Assembly (NCBI GenBank): GCA_963747985.1
Contig: CAVVHG010000005.1
Span: forward strand, 124,001-188,000
DNA: 64,000 nucleotides
Reading direction: 5' to 3'
DNA from: JACADW01 sp963747985
Lineage (GTDB): Bacteria; Acidobacteriota; UBA6911
Both the position numbers and the translations under genes were made by a program. The notes beneath the pieces are model-generated. The model ran no database searches. It saw only the letters and a program-made list of their open reading frames with translations, and had not been told where the DNA came from. How positions within the stretch are numbered: position 1 is the first letter of the stretch; each line of letters starts with the position of its first letter. Shown one piece after another: positions 17,542 to 27,874 of the stretch.

Positions 17542-18891
17542 ATGACACGTGCGCCGCAGATCACCATCATCGGGGGCGGGCTTGCGGGTTGCGAAGCGGC
17601 CTGGCAAGCGGCACGCCGGGGAATCAGTGTCGTTCTCTTCGAGATGCGGCCCCTGGTTCGTACCGGCGCCCATGAAACCGACAGCCTTGCCGAGCTGGTA
17701 TGCAGTAATTCCCTGAAATCCGACTCGCCTGGAACCGCATCCCACCTGCTCAAGGAGGAACTCCGTCGGCTGGGAAGCCTGGCGATCCGCATCGCCGATG
17801 AGGTCCGCGTCCCGGCCGGACACGCGCTGGCTGTCGACCGCAACAGGTTCGCCGGGAGAGTGACGGAAGAGATACTTCGCGAACCGCTCATCCGGCTCGT
17901 GCGCGAAGAGGTTCGGGAGCTGCCGGAAAAAGGCTTTCGCGTTGTCGCCACCGGGCCCCTGACCTCCGAATCGATGTGCCGTTCGATCGCCGGATTCACG
18001 GGCGCGGCCAACCTTTACTTCTATGACGCGATATCACCGATCGTCGACGCGGGTACCATCAACCGTTCCAGGGTCTTTCAGGCATCACGTTACGATAAGG
18101 GGGGAGAAGACTATCTGAATGCTCCCATGACCGCCGGGGATTACGACATCTTCTATGATGCCTTGATCCACGCAGAATCGGTTCCGCTGCACGAATTCGA
18201 AAGCGCTGCCTATTTCGAGGGCTGCCTGCCGATCGAGGAACTGGCCCGGCGCGGGAAAGACACCCTGCGGTTTGGGCCGATGAAGCCCGTCGGCCTGCGC
18301 GACCCGCAAACAGGCCGTCGCCCGTACGCAGCGGTTCAGCTGAGGCGCGAAACCCTGATGGCCGATAGCTACAACCTCGTCGGATTCCAGAACCACCTGC
18401 GCATCCCGGAGCAGAAGCGCGTTTTCCGGCTGATCCCCGGGCTCGAGGCCGTCGAATTCCTGCGTTTCGGCCAGATTCATCGCAACACGTATATTCAAAG
18501 CCCTGCGATTCTGAAGCCGACACTGCAGGCAAGGAGCGATCCGGCGCTCTTCTTCGCCGGCCAGATTTGTGGCGTGGAAGGGTATGTGGAATCCGTCGCG
18601 ACGGGCCTGGTGGCCGGCCTGAACGCCGGCCGCGTGGCCGTCGGGCTCGCGCCCGTCGTGCCGCCCATATCGACAGCATGCGGCAGCCTGACTCACTACA
18701 TTTCGCACGCGGAACCCGGGCGCTTTCAACCTGCCAACATCAGCTTCGGCCTGCTGCCCGAGGTCCCGGACGAGCTCAGGCGCCGCGTCCACGATCGGCA
18801 GGAGAGGCATCGAATCCAGGTGGCGGACTCACTCGCGGTGATGGAAGAGTGGATCGCATCGCTTGCCCGGGCGGGCGAGAAGGTCCGATAA
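17542..18891 (+). CDS. trmFO: Methylenetetrahydrofolate-tRNA-(uracil-5-)-methyltransferase
   Basis: Folate- and FAD-dependent enzyme that makes ribothymidine at tRNA position 54. The N-terminal dinucleotide-binding motif is ITIIGGGLAGCEAAWQAA, followed by FEMRPLVRTGAHETDSLAEL and the hallmark CSNSLKSD. Later come RSRVFQASRYDKGGEDYLN and GQICGVEGYVESVATGL. The 449-residue length fits the family. The ATG sits at the conserved start. The gene is followed after 11 bases by xerC, the same order as in Firmicutes, but hslVU does not follow. Confidence 0.93.
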   Translation: MTRAPQITIIGGGLAGCEAAWQAARRGISVVLFEMRPLVRTGAHETDSLAELVCSNSLKSDSPGTASHLLKEELRRLGSLAIRIADEVRVPAGHALAVDRNRFAGRVTEEILREPLIRLVREEVRELPEKGFRVVATGPLTSESMCRSIAGFTGAANLYFYDAISPIVDAGTINRSRVFQASRYDKGGEDYLNAPMTAGDYDIFYDALIHAESVPLHEFESAAYFEGCLPIEELARRGKDTLRFGPMKPVGLRDPQTGRRPYAAVQLRRETLMADSYNLVGFQNHLRIPEQKRVFRLIPGLEAVEFLRFGQIHRNTYIQSPAILKPTLQARSDPALFFAGQICGVEGYVESVATGLVAGLNAGRVAVGLAPVVPPISTACGSLTHYISHAEPGRFQPANISFGLLPEVPDELRRRVHDRQERHRIQVADSLAVMEEWIASLARAGEKVR

Positions 18892-18902
18892 AGGATAGAA
18901 CC

Positions 18903-19850
18903 ATGAATCTCACGCTGGCGGAGTGGATCGAGAGGTACCTGGCCTATCTCCGGTACCAGCGAAATGCCTCGGAGCATACTCTTCGCAACTATGCTTCCGA
19001 CCTGCAACAGTTCCTGGACCACCTGACTCACACACCGGAAGGTGCCGATCGCCCCGAGCCGGCGCTGGAACAGATCGACAACCTGACAATCCGTGAGTTT
19101 CTTGGGAGACTGCACCGGCGGGGAAACAGGAAATCCTCGACCGCCCGGCGCCTGGCAGCCATTCGCTCATTCCTCAAGTTTCTATCGGTCGAGGGTGCGA
19201 TCGCCTCGAACCCCGCCAAGCTGGTGGCATCGCCGCGCCAGGAAAAGCGGCTGCCGGATTTCCTCGCACTCGACGCAGTTGCCGCCCTCGTGGAGGCTCC
19301 GGACACATCAACCGCTGCAGGCAAGCGAGACCGCGCGATACTCGAACTTCTCTACGGCACGGGAATAAGGGCGAGCGAACTGGTCGGGCTCGACCTCGGC
19401 GACCTGGATCTGCAGGAGCAACTGGTCAGGGTGATCGGAAAGGGCCGGAAAGAACGGATCGTGCCGTTCGGCCGGAAGGCCGGCGAAGCGGTCGCCGATT
19501 ATCTCCAGTCACGCGGCGAACTCGCCGGGCACGAGTTGGGGGGATCAGCAGCGGAGGCTGTGTTTCTGAACGTTCGTGGCGGGAGGTTGACGGCAAGGAG
19601 CCTGGGGAACATCGTGAACAAACACGTGAATCGGCTGGCTCAGCGAATGAAGGTTCACCCGCACACGCTGCGTCACACGTTCGCGACGCACATGCTCAAT
19701 GCCGGGGCGGACCTGCGTTCGATCCAGGAGATGCTCGGCCACGAAAGCCTCTCCACCACTCAGAAGTACACGCACGTGTCCGTTGAGCAGCTCGTTCGCG
19801 TCTATCAATCGGCTCACCCGCGCGCGAAGAAACTCGCCCAGCCGAAGTGA
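18903..19850 (+). CDS. xerC: Tyrosine recombinase XerC/XerD type
   Basis: Site-specific recombinase expected to resolve chromosome dimers at dif. The N-terminal SAM-like DNA-binding domain (about 1-100) is followed by the catalytic domain. The pentad is visible: Arg in GTGIRASELVGLDL, Lys in IGKGRKERIVPF, HxxR in HTLRHTFATHML, His in LGHESLSTTQ and the nucleophile Tyr in KYTHVS. 315 residues, within the family range. It lies downstream of trmFO in one unit; assignment to XerC rather than XerD rests on that order. Confidence 0.9.
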   Translation: MNLTLAEWIERYLAYLRYQRNASEHTLRNYASDLQQFLDHLTHTPEGADRPEPALEQIDNLTIREFLGRLHRRGNRKSSTARRLAAIRSFLKFLSVEGAIASNPAKLVASPRQEKRLPDFLALDAVAALVEAPDTSTAAGKRDRAILELLYGTGIRASELVGLDLGDLDLQEQLVRVIGKGRKERIVPFGRKAGEAVADYLQSRGELAGHELGGSAAEAVFLNVRGGRLTARSLGNIVNKHVNRLAQRMKVHPHTLRHTFATHMLNAGADLRSIQEMLGHESLSTTQKYTHVSVEQLVRVYQSAHPRAKKLAQPK

Positions 19851-19871
19851 GCTTCAGCGGGGCTTGTGTGA

Positions 19872-21578
19872 TCAGCGAGTCCCGCCAGTCTGGAGCCTCT
19901 CCTTGACGACGGATGCAACCGTGTTGATGTCGATGAGTTCGGTCTGCCTGGTCGCCCGGTTGAAGAGCTCGGCCTGGCCTTTGCTGAGCTTTTCAGCGCC
20001 GAGCACAACGCGGTAGGGGATACCGATCAGGTCCGCATCCTTGAACTTCACACCGGGACGCTCCATGCGGTCGTCCAGGAGGACATCGACGCCGGACGTG
20101 CGCAACTCGTCATACAGCAGGTCTGCGGCTGCCTTCACGGCATCCTTGTAGTTTACAGGCGTGACGATGGCGGAGAACGGCGCAATGGAGGCAGGCCAGA
20201 TGATCCCGTCATTGTCATGGTAGAGCTCCACGGCCGAAGACAGGATCCGTTCGATTCCGATCCCGTAGCTGCCCATCACGACCGGGACCTGCCTGCCCTC
20301 GGCGTCGAGGACCATGGCGCCCATGCTCTCCGAGTACTTGGTGCCGAGCTTGAATATGTGGCCGACTTCGGCCGCCTTGTAGATCTCCACGGGCTTGCCG
20401 CATTGGATGCAGGCCTCTCCTGCCTGGACCGTCCGCAGATCCGCCCACTCGGTCTTGAAGTGGACGCCGGGCGTAACACCCTGCAAGTGGAAGTCGTCCT
20501 TGTTCGCCCCGCAAGTCATGTTACTGCGACCCTGTAATTCGGGATCGGCCAGGATCGGGAGGTTGCGTACCCCGACCGGGCCCAGGCTGCCTGCATCAGC
20601 GCCAAACAGTTCCCTGATCTCCTCGGGGCGGGCCGGCCGTACCAGCACCGTCCTGGCTGCCGCCATCAGCTTGGCCTCGTTCAGCTGGTGGTCTCCGCGC
20701 AGAAGCAGGAGACAGGGTTTGTCCGCCACGACATAGACGAGCGACTTGATCTGGTGCGTGGGCGGCACCTTCAGAAAATCGGCTATCTCGGCGATCGTCT
20801 TCTGGCCCGGAGTCGACACCTCGCGCGGCTCCCCGGTCGACGGCTCATCGGAGATGCTGTCCAGCCGCGATACCGCGCGCTCGAGGTTCGCCGCATAGCC
20901 GCAAGCGCACGAGACCACGAAGTCCTCGCCCGCTTCCGTCCTCACCATGAACTCCTCGGACTGGCTGCCTCCCATCGCGCCCGAACTCGCCTCCACGGCG
21001 ACGAACTTCAGACCGCACCGCGTGAAGATCCGGCAGTAGAGTTGATGATGGACGTCGTAGCTCCGATCGAGCCCGGCCCGGTCCACGTCGAACGAATAGG
21101 AGTCCTTCATGATGAACTGCCGCAAACGCAAGAGACCCGACTTGGGGCGCGCTTCATCGCGGAACTTGGTTTGGATCTGGTACCAGATCTGCGGAAGATC
21201 CTTATAGGACCGCAGCTCTTTGCGGGCGATTTCGGTGAAGACCTCCTCATGGGTCATGCCGAGGCACATGTCGCGTCCGAAACGATCCTTGAGACGGAAC
21301 ATGTTTTCGCCCATGTCCACCCATCGCCCCGTTTCCTGCCAGAGGTCGGCGGGCTGCAGCGCAGGCAGGTAGAATTCCTGGGCGCCGGCTGCATCGAACT
21401 CGTCGCGTATGATTCTCATGATCTTCAGGACGGTCCGCTGGCCTAGCGGGAGGTAGGAATAAATGCCCGCTGCGAGCTGGCGGACGAAGCCGCCGCGGAT
21501 CAGCAACTGGTGTGAACGGAACTCGGCGTCTGCGGGATTGTCCCGCAGGGTTGGGATGAAACTCCTGGACCAGCGCAT
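19872..21578 (-). CDS. proS: Prolyl-tRNA synthetase, bacterial type
   Basis: Class II synthetase charging tRNA-Pro, 568 residues. The catalytic N-terminal part includes SHQLLIRGGFVRQLAAGIYSY-like sequence and TMD-like FRLKDRFGRDMCLGMTHEE, with the editing (INS) domain between motifs 2 and 3, as in E. coli-type ProS. The motif 3 region is MGSYGIGIERIL and the anticodon domain lies near the end. It converges with xerC, and its 5' end lies next to a 27-base inverted-repeat element. Confidence 0.93.
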   Translation of the reverse strand: MRWSRSFIPTLRDNPADAEFRSHQLLIRGGFVRQLAAGIYSYLPLGQRTVLKIMRIIRDEFDAAGAQEFYLPALQPADLWQETGRWVDMGENMFRLKDRFGRDMCLGMTHEEVFTEIARKELRSYKDLPQIWYQIQTKFRDEARPKSGLLRLRQFIMKDSYSFDVDRAGLDRSYDVHHQLYCRIFTRCGLKFVAVEASSGAMGGSQSEEFMVRTEAGEDFVVSCACGYAANLERAVSRLDSISDEPSTGEPREVSTPGQKTIAEIADFLKVPPTHQIKSLVYVVADKPCLLLLRGDHQLNEAKLMAAARTVLVRPARPEEIRELFGADAGSLGPVGVRNLPILADPELQGRSNMTCGANKDDFHLQGVTPGVHFKTEWADLRTVQAGEACIQCGKPVEIYKAAEVGHIFKLGTKYSESMGAMVLDAEGRQVPVVMGSYGIGIERILSSAVELYHDNDGIIWPASIAPFSAIVTPVNYKDAVKAAADLLYDELRTSGVDVLLDDRMERPGVKFKDADLIGIPYRVVLGAEKLSKGQAELFNRATRQTELIDINTVASVVKERLQTGGTR

Positions 21579-21596
21579 GCGTCACTCCCGAAAATA

Positions 21597-21718
21597 TGGG
21601 GACAGGCTACTCAACCTCGAAACACGGTGTTGGGTACAGGCCATTCAAACGCCGAATTCTGCCATGCTGCGGTCGTTGGTTGCCAGTCCAAGTTTCGAGG
21701 TTGAGTAGCCTGTCCCCA
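21597..21718. repeat. Inverted-repeat element with 27-base perfect arms
   Basis: The left arm (21597-21623) begins TGGGGACAGGCTACTCAACC and is the exact reverse complement of the right arm (21692-21718), with 68 bases between. It sits between the divergent proS and rpiB genes and ends 24 bases before the rpiB ATG. Arms beginning GGGGACAGG are familiar from REP-like palindromes associated with Y1-type transposases, but no transposase is present. It may also affect rpiB expression. Confidence 0.82.
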
Positions 21719-21742
21719 AGACTTGAGGTAGACTTGAATCTT

Positions 21743-22198
21743 ATGAGAATCGTGTTGGCCAGCGATCATGCAGGGTACGACCTCAAGGAGAAGGTCAAAG
21801 AGTACCTCCGCAGCCTGGGAGTGGAGACTCAGGACGTAGGTGCCTTCTCCGCCTCGCAGAGCGTCGATTACCCGGACTATGCAGCCGCGGCTGCCGCGCG
21901 CGTCAGCGACGGTGCCGCGGACCGCGCCATCCTGGTCTGCGCCACGGGTGCCGGCATGTGCATCACCGCGAACAAGGTGCCGGGAATCCGGGCCGTCACC
22001 GGCTGGGAGCCCGAAGCAGTGCGGCTGAGCCGGGCGCACAACGATGCCAACGTTCTCTGCCTTCCCGGCCGTTTCATGGAAGCGAAGGCGGCGCAGGAAC
22101 TGGTGAAGATCTGGCTGGCCACGGCCTTCGACGGAGGCCGGCATCAGCGCCGTGTCGACAAGATCTCCGCATTGGAGCAAACAGACCCCAACCGGTAA
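21743..22198 (+). CDS. rpiB: Ribose 5-phosphate isomerase B
   Basis: Interconverts ribose 5-phosphate and ribulose 5-phosphate in the pentose phosphate pathway. 151 residues, the usual size. MRIVLASDHAGYDLKE at the N-terminus, DYPDYA, the active-site CATGAGMCITANKVPGIRA and SRAHNDANVLCLPGRF are diagnostic of the RpiB/LacAB family. GAGG lies 13 bases before the ATG, a long spacing. It precedes glyA, a frequent neighbour in other bacteria. Confidence 0.92.
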   Translation: MRIVLASDHAGYDLKEKVKEYLRSLGVETQDVGAFSASQSVDYPDYAAAAAARVSDGAADRAILVCATGAGMCITANKVPGIRAVTGWEPEAVRLSRAHNDANVLCLPGRFMEAKAAQELVKIWLATAFDGGRHQRRVDKISALEQTDPNR

Positions 22199-22279
22199 CG
22201 TCGCGTGACTCGGCCGTTCGAGGACACCTGCAGGCGTTTCCGGATGGCCCGAGCTATGAACAGGAGCACGATACCAGCC

Positions 22280-23539
<1,260 letters not shown>

Positions 23540-23560
23540 GGCACCCAGCCGCCAACAGTC

Positions 23561-25570
23561 GTGCATCACACGTCCAAAACCGGCGAAAGCGGGAAGTCCG
23601 CGAAGAAGGTCGAGGCCACTCAACCGACGGCAGACAAGTTCGCGCTGCTGTTGGGACCCGACGGTCCCATCGCTCGTGCCCATCCGCAGTACGAGTTTCG
23701 CCCCGGCCAGGTACAGATGGCGCATGCGGTTGCCGACGCAATCGAGAACCGTCGCCACCTGTGCGTTGAGGCAGGAACCGGTACGGGGAAAACACTGGCT
23801 TACCTGCTTCCGGCCATTTTCAGCGGCAAGAGAATCATCATCTCGACGGGGACGAAAAATCTCCAGGAACAGCTCTTCTTCAAAGATATCCCCTTCCTCG
23901 AGCAGGCGTTGGGGAGGAAGCTCTCGGTCAGCTATCTCAAGGGTAGGAGCAACTACCTCTGCCTCAAGAAGCTGGCGGAGATCGAGGGGGAGGGCTACCT
24001 CTTTTCTCCGCATGACCCTGAGTATCTCTCCGCGATCCGGGCATGGTCACGAACCACCGAGACGGGCGATCGCGCGGAGCTCAGGGACCTTCCCGAGGAT
24101 CTGATCCTCTGGCATCACCTGGATGCGCGCCGGGAGACCTGCACCGGCCAGAAGTGCCCTGACTTCGAGTCCTGCTTCGTCACCCGGGTGCGGCAACGTG
24201 CCCAGGAGTCGGACATCGTCATCGTAAATCACTACCTCTTTTTCGCAGACCTGGCCCTGCGCCAGGGCGACTTCGGTTCGGTGCTGCCCGACTACTCGGT
24301 CGTGATCTTCGACGAGGCTCACGAACTCGAAGACATAGCGACCCAGTATTTCGGGACCATGGTCAGCACGTACCGGGTCGAGGAACTGGTCCGCGACGCG
24401 GAGAAGGAGCTTTCCGCGCTGGGTTCCCCGTCGCCGGTACTGGCGGATCAACTGACCGTGCTGCGCGCCCGTTCCAACGATTTCTTCTCACGCTTCCGCG
24501 GCAAAGAGGGGCGATTCCCAATGCGCGAGCTCGGAGCTGGCGTCGCAGTTCGGCGCGGACCTCGCGACGAGGATAACCTCAGCGACTCATACACCCCTCT
24601 TGTATCGCAGTTCTCCCTGATCAGTGCGGGCCTGGCCAGTCTGGCGATCCAGAGCGACGCCGTCGAAGCCCTGACCCGACGGACCAAGGAGCTGCATGAT
24701 GAGTTGGAACAGATCATGGAGTCGGACTCGTCGGCGTGCGTCTACTGGTTCGAGTCCCGCGGCCGTGGCGTTTTCCTGTGGGCAACGCCGATTCTGCTTG
24801 CTCCTATCCTGAAGGAGCGTCTCTTCGAACAGATAGACACGGCAGTACTGACATCAGCGACGCTTTCCACCGGGGGGAATTTCAGGTTCATCCGTTCCAG
24901 GGTAGGCCTCGAGACCGCCGGCGAGTTGGTACTGGGATCGCACTTCGATTTCTCGAAACAGGCTATCGTTTACATTCCCCGCGACATCCCGGAGCCCAGA
25001 GAGCAGGAGTGGGTAGGAAGCGCCTGCCTGCACCTGGAGAAGATTCTCGAGGCTAGCCGCGGAAGGGCCTTCGTCCTGTTTACGAGCTATTCCCAAATGG
25101 AGCTTGTCTACGGGGCGCTCCGCGGCAGGCTCCCGTTCCCGATGCTGCTGCAGGGCGAGAAGAGCCGGACAGGCCTCCTCGAGCAGTTCCGTGCCACCCC
25201 CAACGCCGTTCTCTTTGCCACGAGCAGTTTCTGGCAGGGCGTTGACGTTCAGGGAGAACAGTTGAGCTGCGTGGTAATCGATAAGCTTCCATTCTCCGTG
25301 CCAAGCGATCCCGTGGTTTCGGCGCGCATCCGGCAGCTGAACGAATCAGGCGGTAACGCCTTCTACGACTATCAGATCCCCGAGGCCATAATCCTGTTGA
25401 AGCAGGGACTTGGCCGCCTTATTCGCAGCAGGACGGATCGCGGCATTCTCGCCCTGCTCGACAAGCGGGTTCTCACCAAGAGCTACGGTCGTACCTTCAT
25501 GAACAGTCTTCCGCCGGCCCCGGTCACGCACGACTGGGGGAAACTGCGGGAATTCTTCCCCGGCCGCTGA
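23561..25570 (+). CDS. DinG/XPD-family ATP-dependent DNA helicase with iron-sulfur cysteines
   Basis: Superfamily 2 helicase of 669 residues. Walker A is AGTGTGKTLAYLLPA, and the DEAH box is FDEAHELED. Between them four cysteines (YLC, then the ETCTGQKCPDFESC cluster) match the 4Fe-4S domain of XPD/DinG helicases. C-terminal motifs include FATSSFWQGVDVQGEQL and LGRLIRSRTDRG. DinG enzymes unwind R-loops and repair or replication intermediates. The start is GTG with no clear ribosome binding site; the frame opens 22 bases after glyA, so read-through from glyA is possible. Confidence 0.85.
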   Translation: MHHTSKTGESGKSAKKVEATQPTADKFALLLGPDGPIARAHPQYEFRPGQVQMAHAVADAIENRRHLCVEAGTGTGKTLAYLLPAIFSGKRIIISTGTKNLQEQLFFKDIPFLEQALGRKLSVSYLKGRSNYLCLKKLAEIEGEGYLFSPHDPEYLSAIRAWSRTTETGDRAELRDLPEDLILWHHLDARRETCTGQKCPDFESCFVTRVRQRAQESDIVIVNHYLFFADLALRQGDFGSVLPDYSVVIFDEAHELEDIATQYFGTMVSTYRVEELVRDAEKELSALGSPSPVLADQLTVLRARSNDFFSRFRGKEGRFPMRELGAGVAVRRGPRDEDNLSDSYTPLVSQFSLISAGLASLAIQSDAVEALTRRTKELHDELEQIMESDSSACVYWFESRGRGVFLWATPILLAPILKERLFEQIDTAVLTSATLSTGGNFRFIRSRVGLETAGELVLGSHFDFSKQAIVYIPRDIPEPREQEWVGSACLHLEKILEASRGRAFVLFTSYSQMELVYGALRGRLPFPMLLQGEKSRTGLLEQFRATPNAVLFATSSFWQGVDVQGEQLSCVVIDKLPFSVPSDPVVSARIRQLNESGGNAFYDYQIPEAIILLKQGLGRLIRSRTDRGILALLDKRVLTKSYGRTFMNSLPPAPVTHDWGKLREFFPGR

Positions 25571-25666
25571 GACTCCGCCGGCGGTGCAGGCGGCGATCAC
25601 CCCGCATCACACTACCTTTCAGGCGGTTGTCCATGGTATTATTTTTGCTTACAGGAAGGGACTTAT

Positions 25667-26086
25667 ATGACAAAGATCGCCGTCGGCTCCGAGGTTGACG
25701 CTTACTGCACAAAGTGCAAGCTGGTGCTCGCGCATACGGTTATGGCCATGGAAGGCGCCAAGCCGCGCCGGGTGAAATGCAACACTTGCAGCGGAGAACA
25801 CAACTACAGGGCAGCCAAACCCGTTCCGAAAGCAGCCGCGGCGAAAGCCCCGAAGAAGACAAAAGCCGCCACATCCAAGAGAACCCGTCAGAGCTGGGAC
25901 GAGATCATGCAGGAGGCTTCGACCAAGCCGCGCAAGTCCTACAGCATGTCGGGGAGCTACGGCGAGGGCGACTGGATCGACCACCGCACTTTCGGGATCG
26001 GGTGTGTGCAGTCCTTCACGCCTCCCAACAAGATCGTCGTGCGTTTTGCCGACTCCACCAAGACCCTTGTCTGCAACCAGAGCTAG
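25667..26086 (+). CDS. Zinc-ribbon protein with a C-terminal Tudor-like motif (possible RNA polymerase binder)
   Basis: 139 residues. An N-terminal zinc ribbon has YCTKCK and CNTCSG; a lysine/alanine-rich linker follows (about 45-75); the C-terminus contains GDWIDHRTFGIGCVQSF and NKIVVRFADSTKTLV. That pattern (GD-h-h-H-x-x-FG-x-G-x-V, then a V-x-F strand) resembles the Tudor-fold RNA-polymerase-interaction domain at the end of UvrD/PcrA helicases. AGGAAGGGA precedes the ATG. It lies between the DinG-like helicase and a pseudouridine synthase, whose GTG immediately follows its stop. Function is unproven; a transcription-associated role is inference from the motif. Confidence 0.7.
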   Translation: MTKIAVGSEVDAYCTKCKLVLAHTVMAMEGAKPRRVKCNTCSGEHNYRAAKPVPKAAAAKAPKKTKAATSKRTRQSWDEIMQEASTKPRKSYSMSGSYGEGDWIDHRTFGIGCVQSFTPPNKIVVRFADSTKTLVCNQS

Positions 26087-26947
26087 GTGAAGGTCTCAGC
26101 CTCCAGCGAGTCCGTCGTTCTTGAATCTCTGAGAGTCGCGGTGCCGGGAGCTTCAGGCCGGACACTGCGGCAGATGCTTGAACAGGGCCGCGTGCGCCTC
26201 AACGGCGAAGTCTGCCGCATCGCAAGCCATCCCGTTCGGCCGGGTGACGTCCTCGAAATAGGGCGCCGTCTCCCCGCCACCCTGGAGGGAGGGCTCAAGA
26301 TCGTGCACGAAGACAGAGACCTTGTCGTCGTGCACAAGCCTGCCGGCCTCCTGACCGTAGCTACGCCGCACGAGAGCGAAAACACCGCGTACGCCTTCCT
26401 GCGCCATCACGCCAGGTCGCGCGGCGGACGCAATACGGTTTTCGTCGTTCATCGGCTCGATAAGTTCGTGAGCGGACTGCTTGTCTTCGCAAAGTCCGAA
26501 CCGGCGCAGGCTTCCCTCAAGAGTCTCTTTGCAGCCCATGCCATCGACCGAAAGTACTGGGCGATCGTGGAGGGCCGCGTGAAAAGAGACTCCGGCACGA
26601 TCGAGAGCCACCTCGCCGAGGGCCGGGCGATGAGGATGCACTCCACGAACAACCTGCGCGAAGGGAAACGGGCTGTCACCCATTATCGCGTGTTGCGGCG
26701 ATTCCCGGAGTTTACTTCCCTGGAGATCACGCTGGAGACAGGACGCAAGAACCAGATTCGCGCCCACCTGTCGGAGCTCGGCCATCCCATAGTCGGAGAT
26801 CGGGCTTACGGCAGCACCAAGGATCCACTCGGCCGGATGGGGTTGCATGCTTTCCGTCTCGGCTTCAAGCATCCATCCCGTCAGGAACCGATGTTGTTTG
26901 AGACTGACCCCCCACCCGAGTTTCGTCCGTATCTTGGCAAGCCCTGA
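26087..26947 (+). CDS. RluA-family pseudouridine synthase with S4 domain
   Basis: Isomerises uridine to pseudouridine in rRNA or tRNA. An S4-type RNA-binding segment (LRQMLEQGRVRLNGEV) is followed by the catalytic domain. The catalytic Asp is in VVHRLDKFVSGLLVFAKS; family proteins usually read HRLDxxTSG, so Val replaces Thr. LETGRKNQIRAHLSELGHPIVGD is the second signature. The likely start is the GTG that directly follows the preceding stop, so translation may be coupled. The target uridine cannot be predicted. Confidence 0.85.
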   Translation: MKVSASSESVVLESLRVAVPGASGRTLRQMLEQGRVRLNGEVCRIASHPVRPGDVLEIGRRLPATLEGGLKIVHEDRDLVVVHKPAGLLTVATPHESENTAYAFLRHHARSRGGRNTVFVVHRLDKFVSGLLVFAKSEPAQASLKSLFAAHAIDRKYWAIVEGRVKRDSGTIESHLAEGRAMRMHSTNNLREGKRAVTHYRVLRRFPEFTSLEITLETGRKNQIRAHLSELGHPIVGDRAYGSTKDPLGRMGLHAFRLGFKHPSRQEPMLFETDPPPEFRPYLGKP

Positions 26948-26981
26948 TCCGCGGCGTAACGAGCTGGTCAATCAACGGAGC

Positions 26982-27809
26982 TTAACGGCGATCCATGTGC
27001 GGCGGGTTGAAAACCCGCCCCACTTGTTGCCTGGGACTTCGAGCTGCCGCTTGAGAGAAATCAAAGAGCTGATGATCCATGAGATGCGACGGGACGATCC
27101 TCCCCAGGGCAGAAAGCATTGAGTCCCGGAGGCGGGGCATCTCCTCCTGCAATTCCTGCAGCAGCAGTTTCACACGCTTCCTTTTCAGGTCCGGTTGTGA
27201 CCCGCACAGGTCACACGGGATCACGGGGAAGCGCTCCGCCGCGGCGAATGCGGCTATATCGGCTTCCCAGCAATAAGACAACGGCCGGATCACCGTGTTC
27301 CTCCCGTCGTCGCTGCGCAGGACGGGCGGCATGGCCTTCAGCGAACCTTCAAAAAAGAGATTTAGCAGGAAGGTCTCGAGAATGTCGTCCGCGTGGTGAC
27401 CCAGCGCGATCTTGTTGCAGCCTTCCTCGACCGCCGTGTTGTACAGGATGCCCCGTCGCAGCCGGGAGCACAACGAACATGCCGTTTCTCCCTCGGGAAT
27501 CTTCTCTTTGACCAACGAATAGGTGTCTTTCCGGAGGATGCGGTACGGCACGCCGAGACCGGCCAGGTACTCCGGCAGAACGTGTTCAGGGAATCCCGGC
27601 TGCTTCTGGTCGAGATTCACCGCCAACAGCTCGAACGTTACCGGAGCGCGTTTCTGCAGGTCCAGCAAAAGGGAAAGAAGAGTGTAACTGTCCTTGCCTC
27701 CGCTGAGGCAGACCATGATCCGGTCTTCATCCCCGATCATGTTGAAATCGGCGATCGCCGTGCCGACGGCGCGCAGGAGTTTCTTTTTCAGTCTCTGGGC
27801 GCTTTGCAT
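26982..27809 (-). CDS. ttcA: tRNA 2-thiocytidine(32) synthetase TtcA family
   Basis: PP-loop ATPase expected to thiolate cytidine 32 of certain tRNAs. The P-loop is CLSGGKDSYTLL, and iron-sulfur/zinc cysteines appear as CSLCSR and CDLCGSQ; GHHADDILETFLLNLFF is the characteristic central motif. The ATG at 27809 has AGGAG six bases upstream, better than the ATG at 27833, giving 275 residues. The last dozen codons run over a palindromic repeat (27001-27019), so the true C-terminus may have been extended by that repeat. Confidence 0.88.
   Translation of the reverse strand: MQSAQRLKKKLLRAVGTAIADFNMIGDEDRIMVCLSGGKDSYTLLSLLLDLQKRAPVTFELLAVNLDQKQPGFPEHVLPEYLAGLGVPYRILRKDTYSLVKEKIPEGETACSLCSRLRRGILYNTAVEEGCNKIALGHHADDILETFLLNLFFEGSLKAMPPVLRSDDGRNTVIRPLSYCWEADIAAFAAAERFPVIPCDLCGSQPDLKRKRVKLLLQELQEEMPRLRDSMLSALGRIVPSHLMDHQLFDFSQAAARSPRQQVGRVFNPPHMDRR
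27001..27019. repeat. Short palindrome with GAA loop at the 3' end of ttcA
   Basis: GGCGGGTT-GAA-AACCCGCC, perfect 8-base arms and a 3-base loop. The loop size matches the hairpins of the multi-hairpin element. It lies inside the last codons of ttcA (GRVFNPP) and may act as a terminator for the convergent pair. Confidence 0.5.
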
Positions 27810-27874
27810 CCTGATCTCCTCACCAAAGCGCAAATTCTAGCAATCCTGCACGCCGCTTCACAGGAGTGCCTCAG

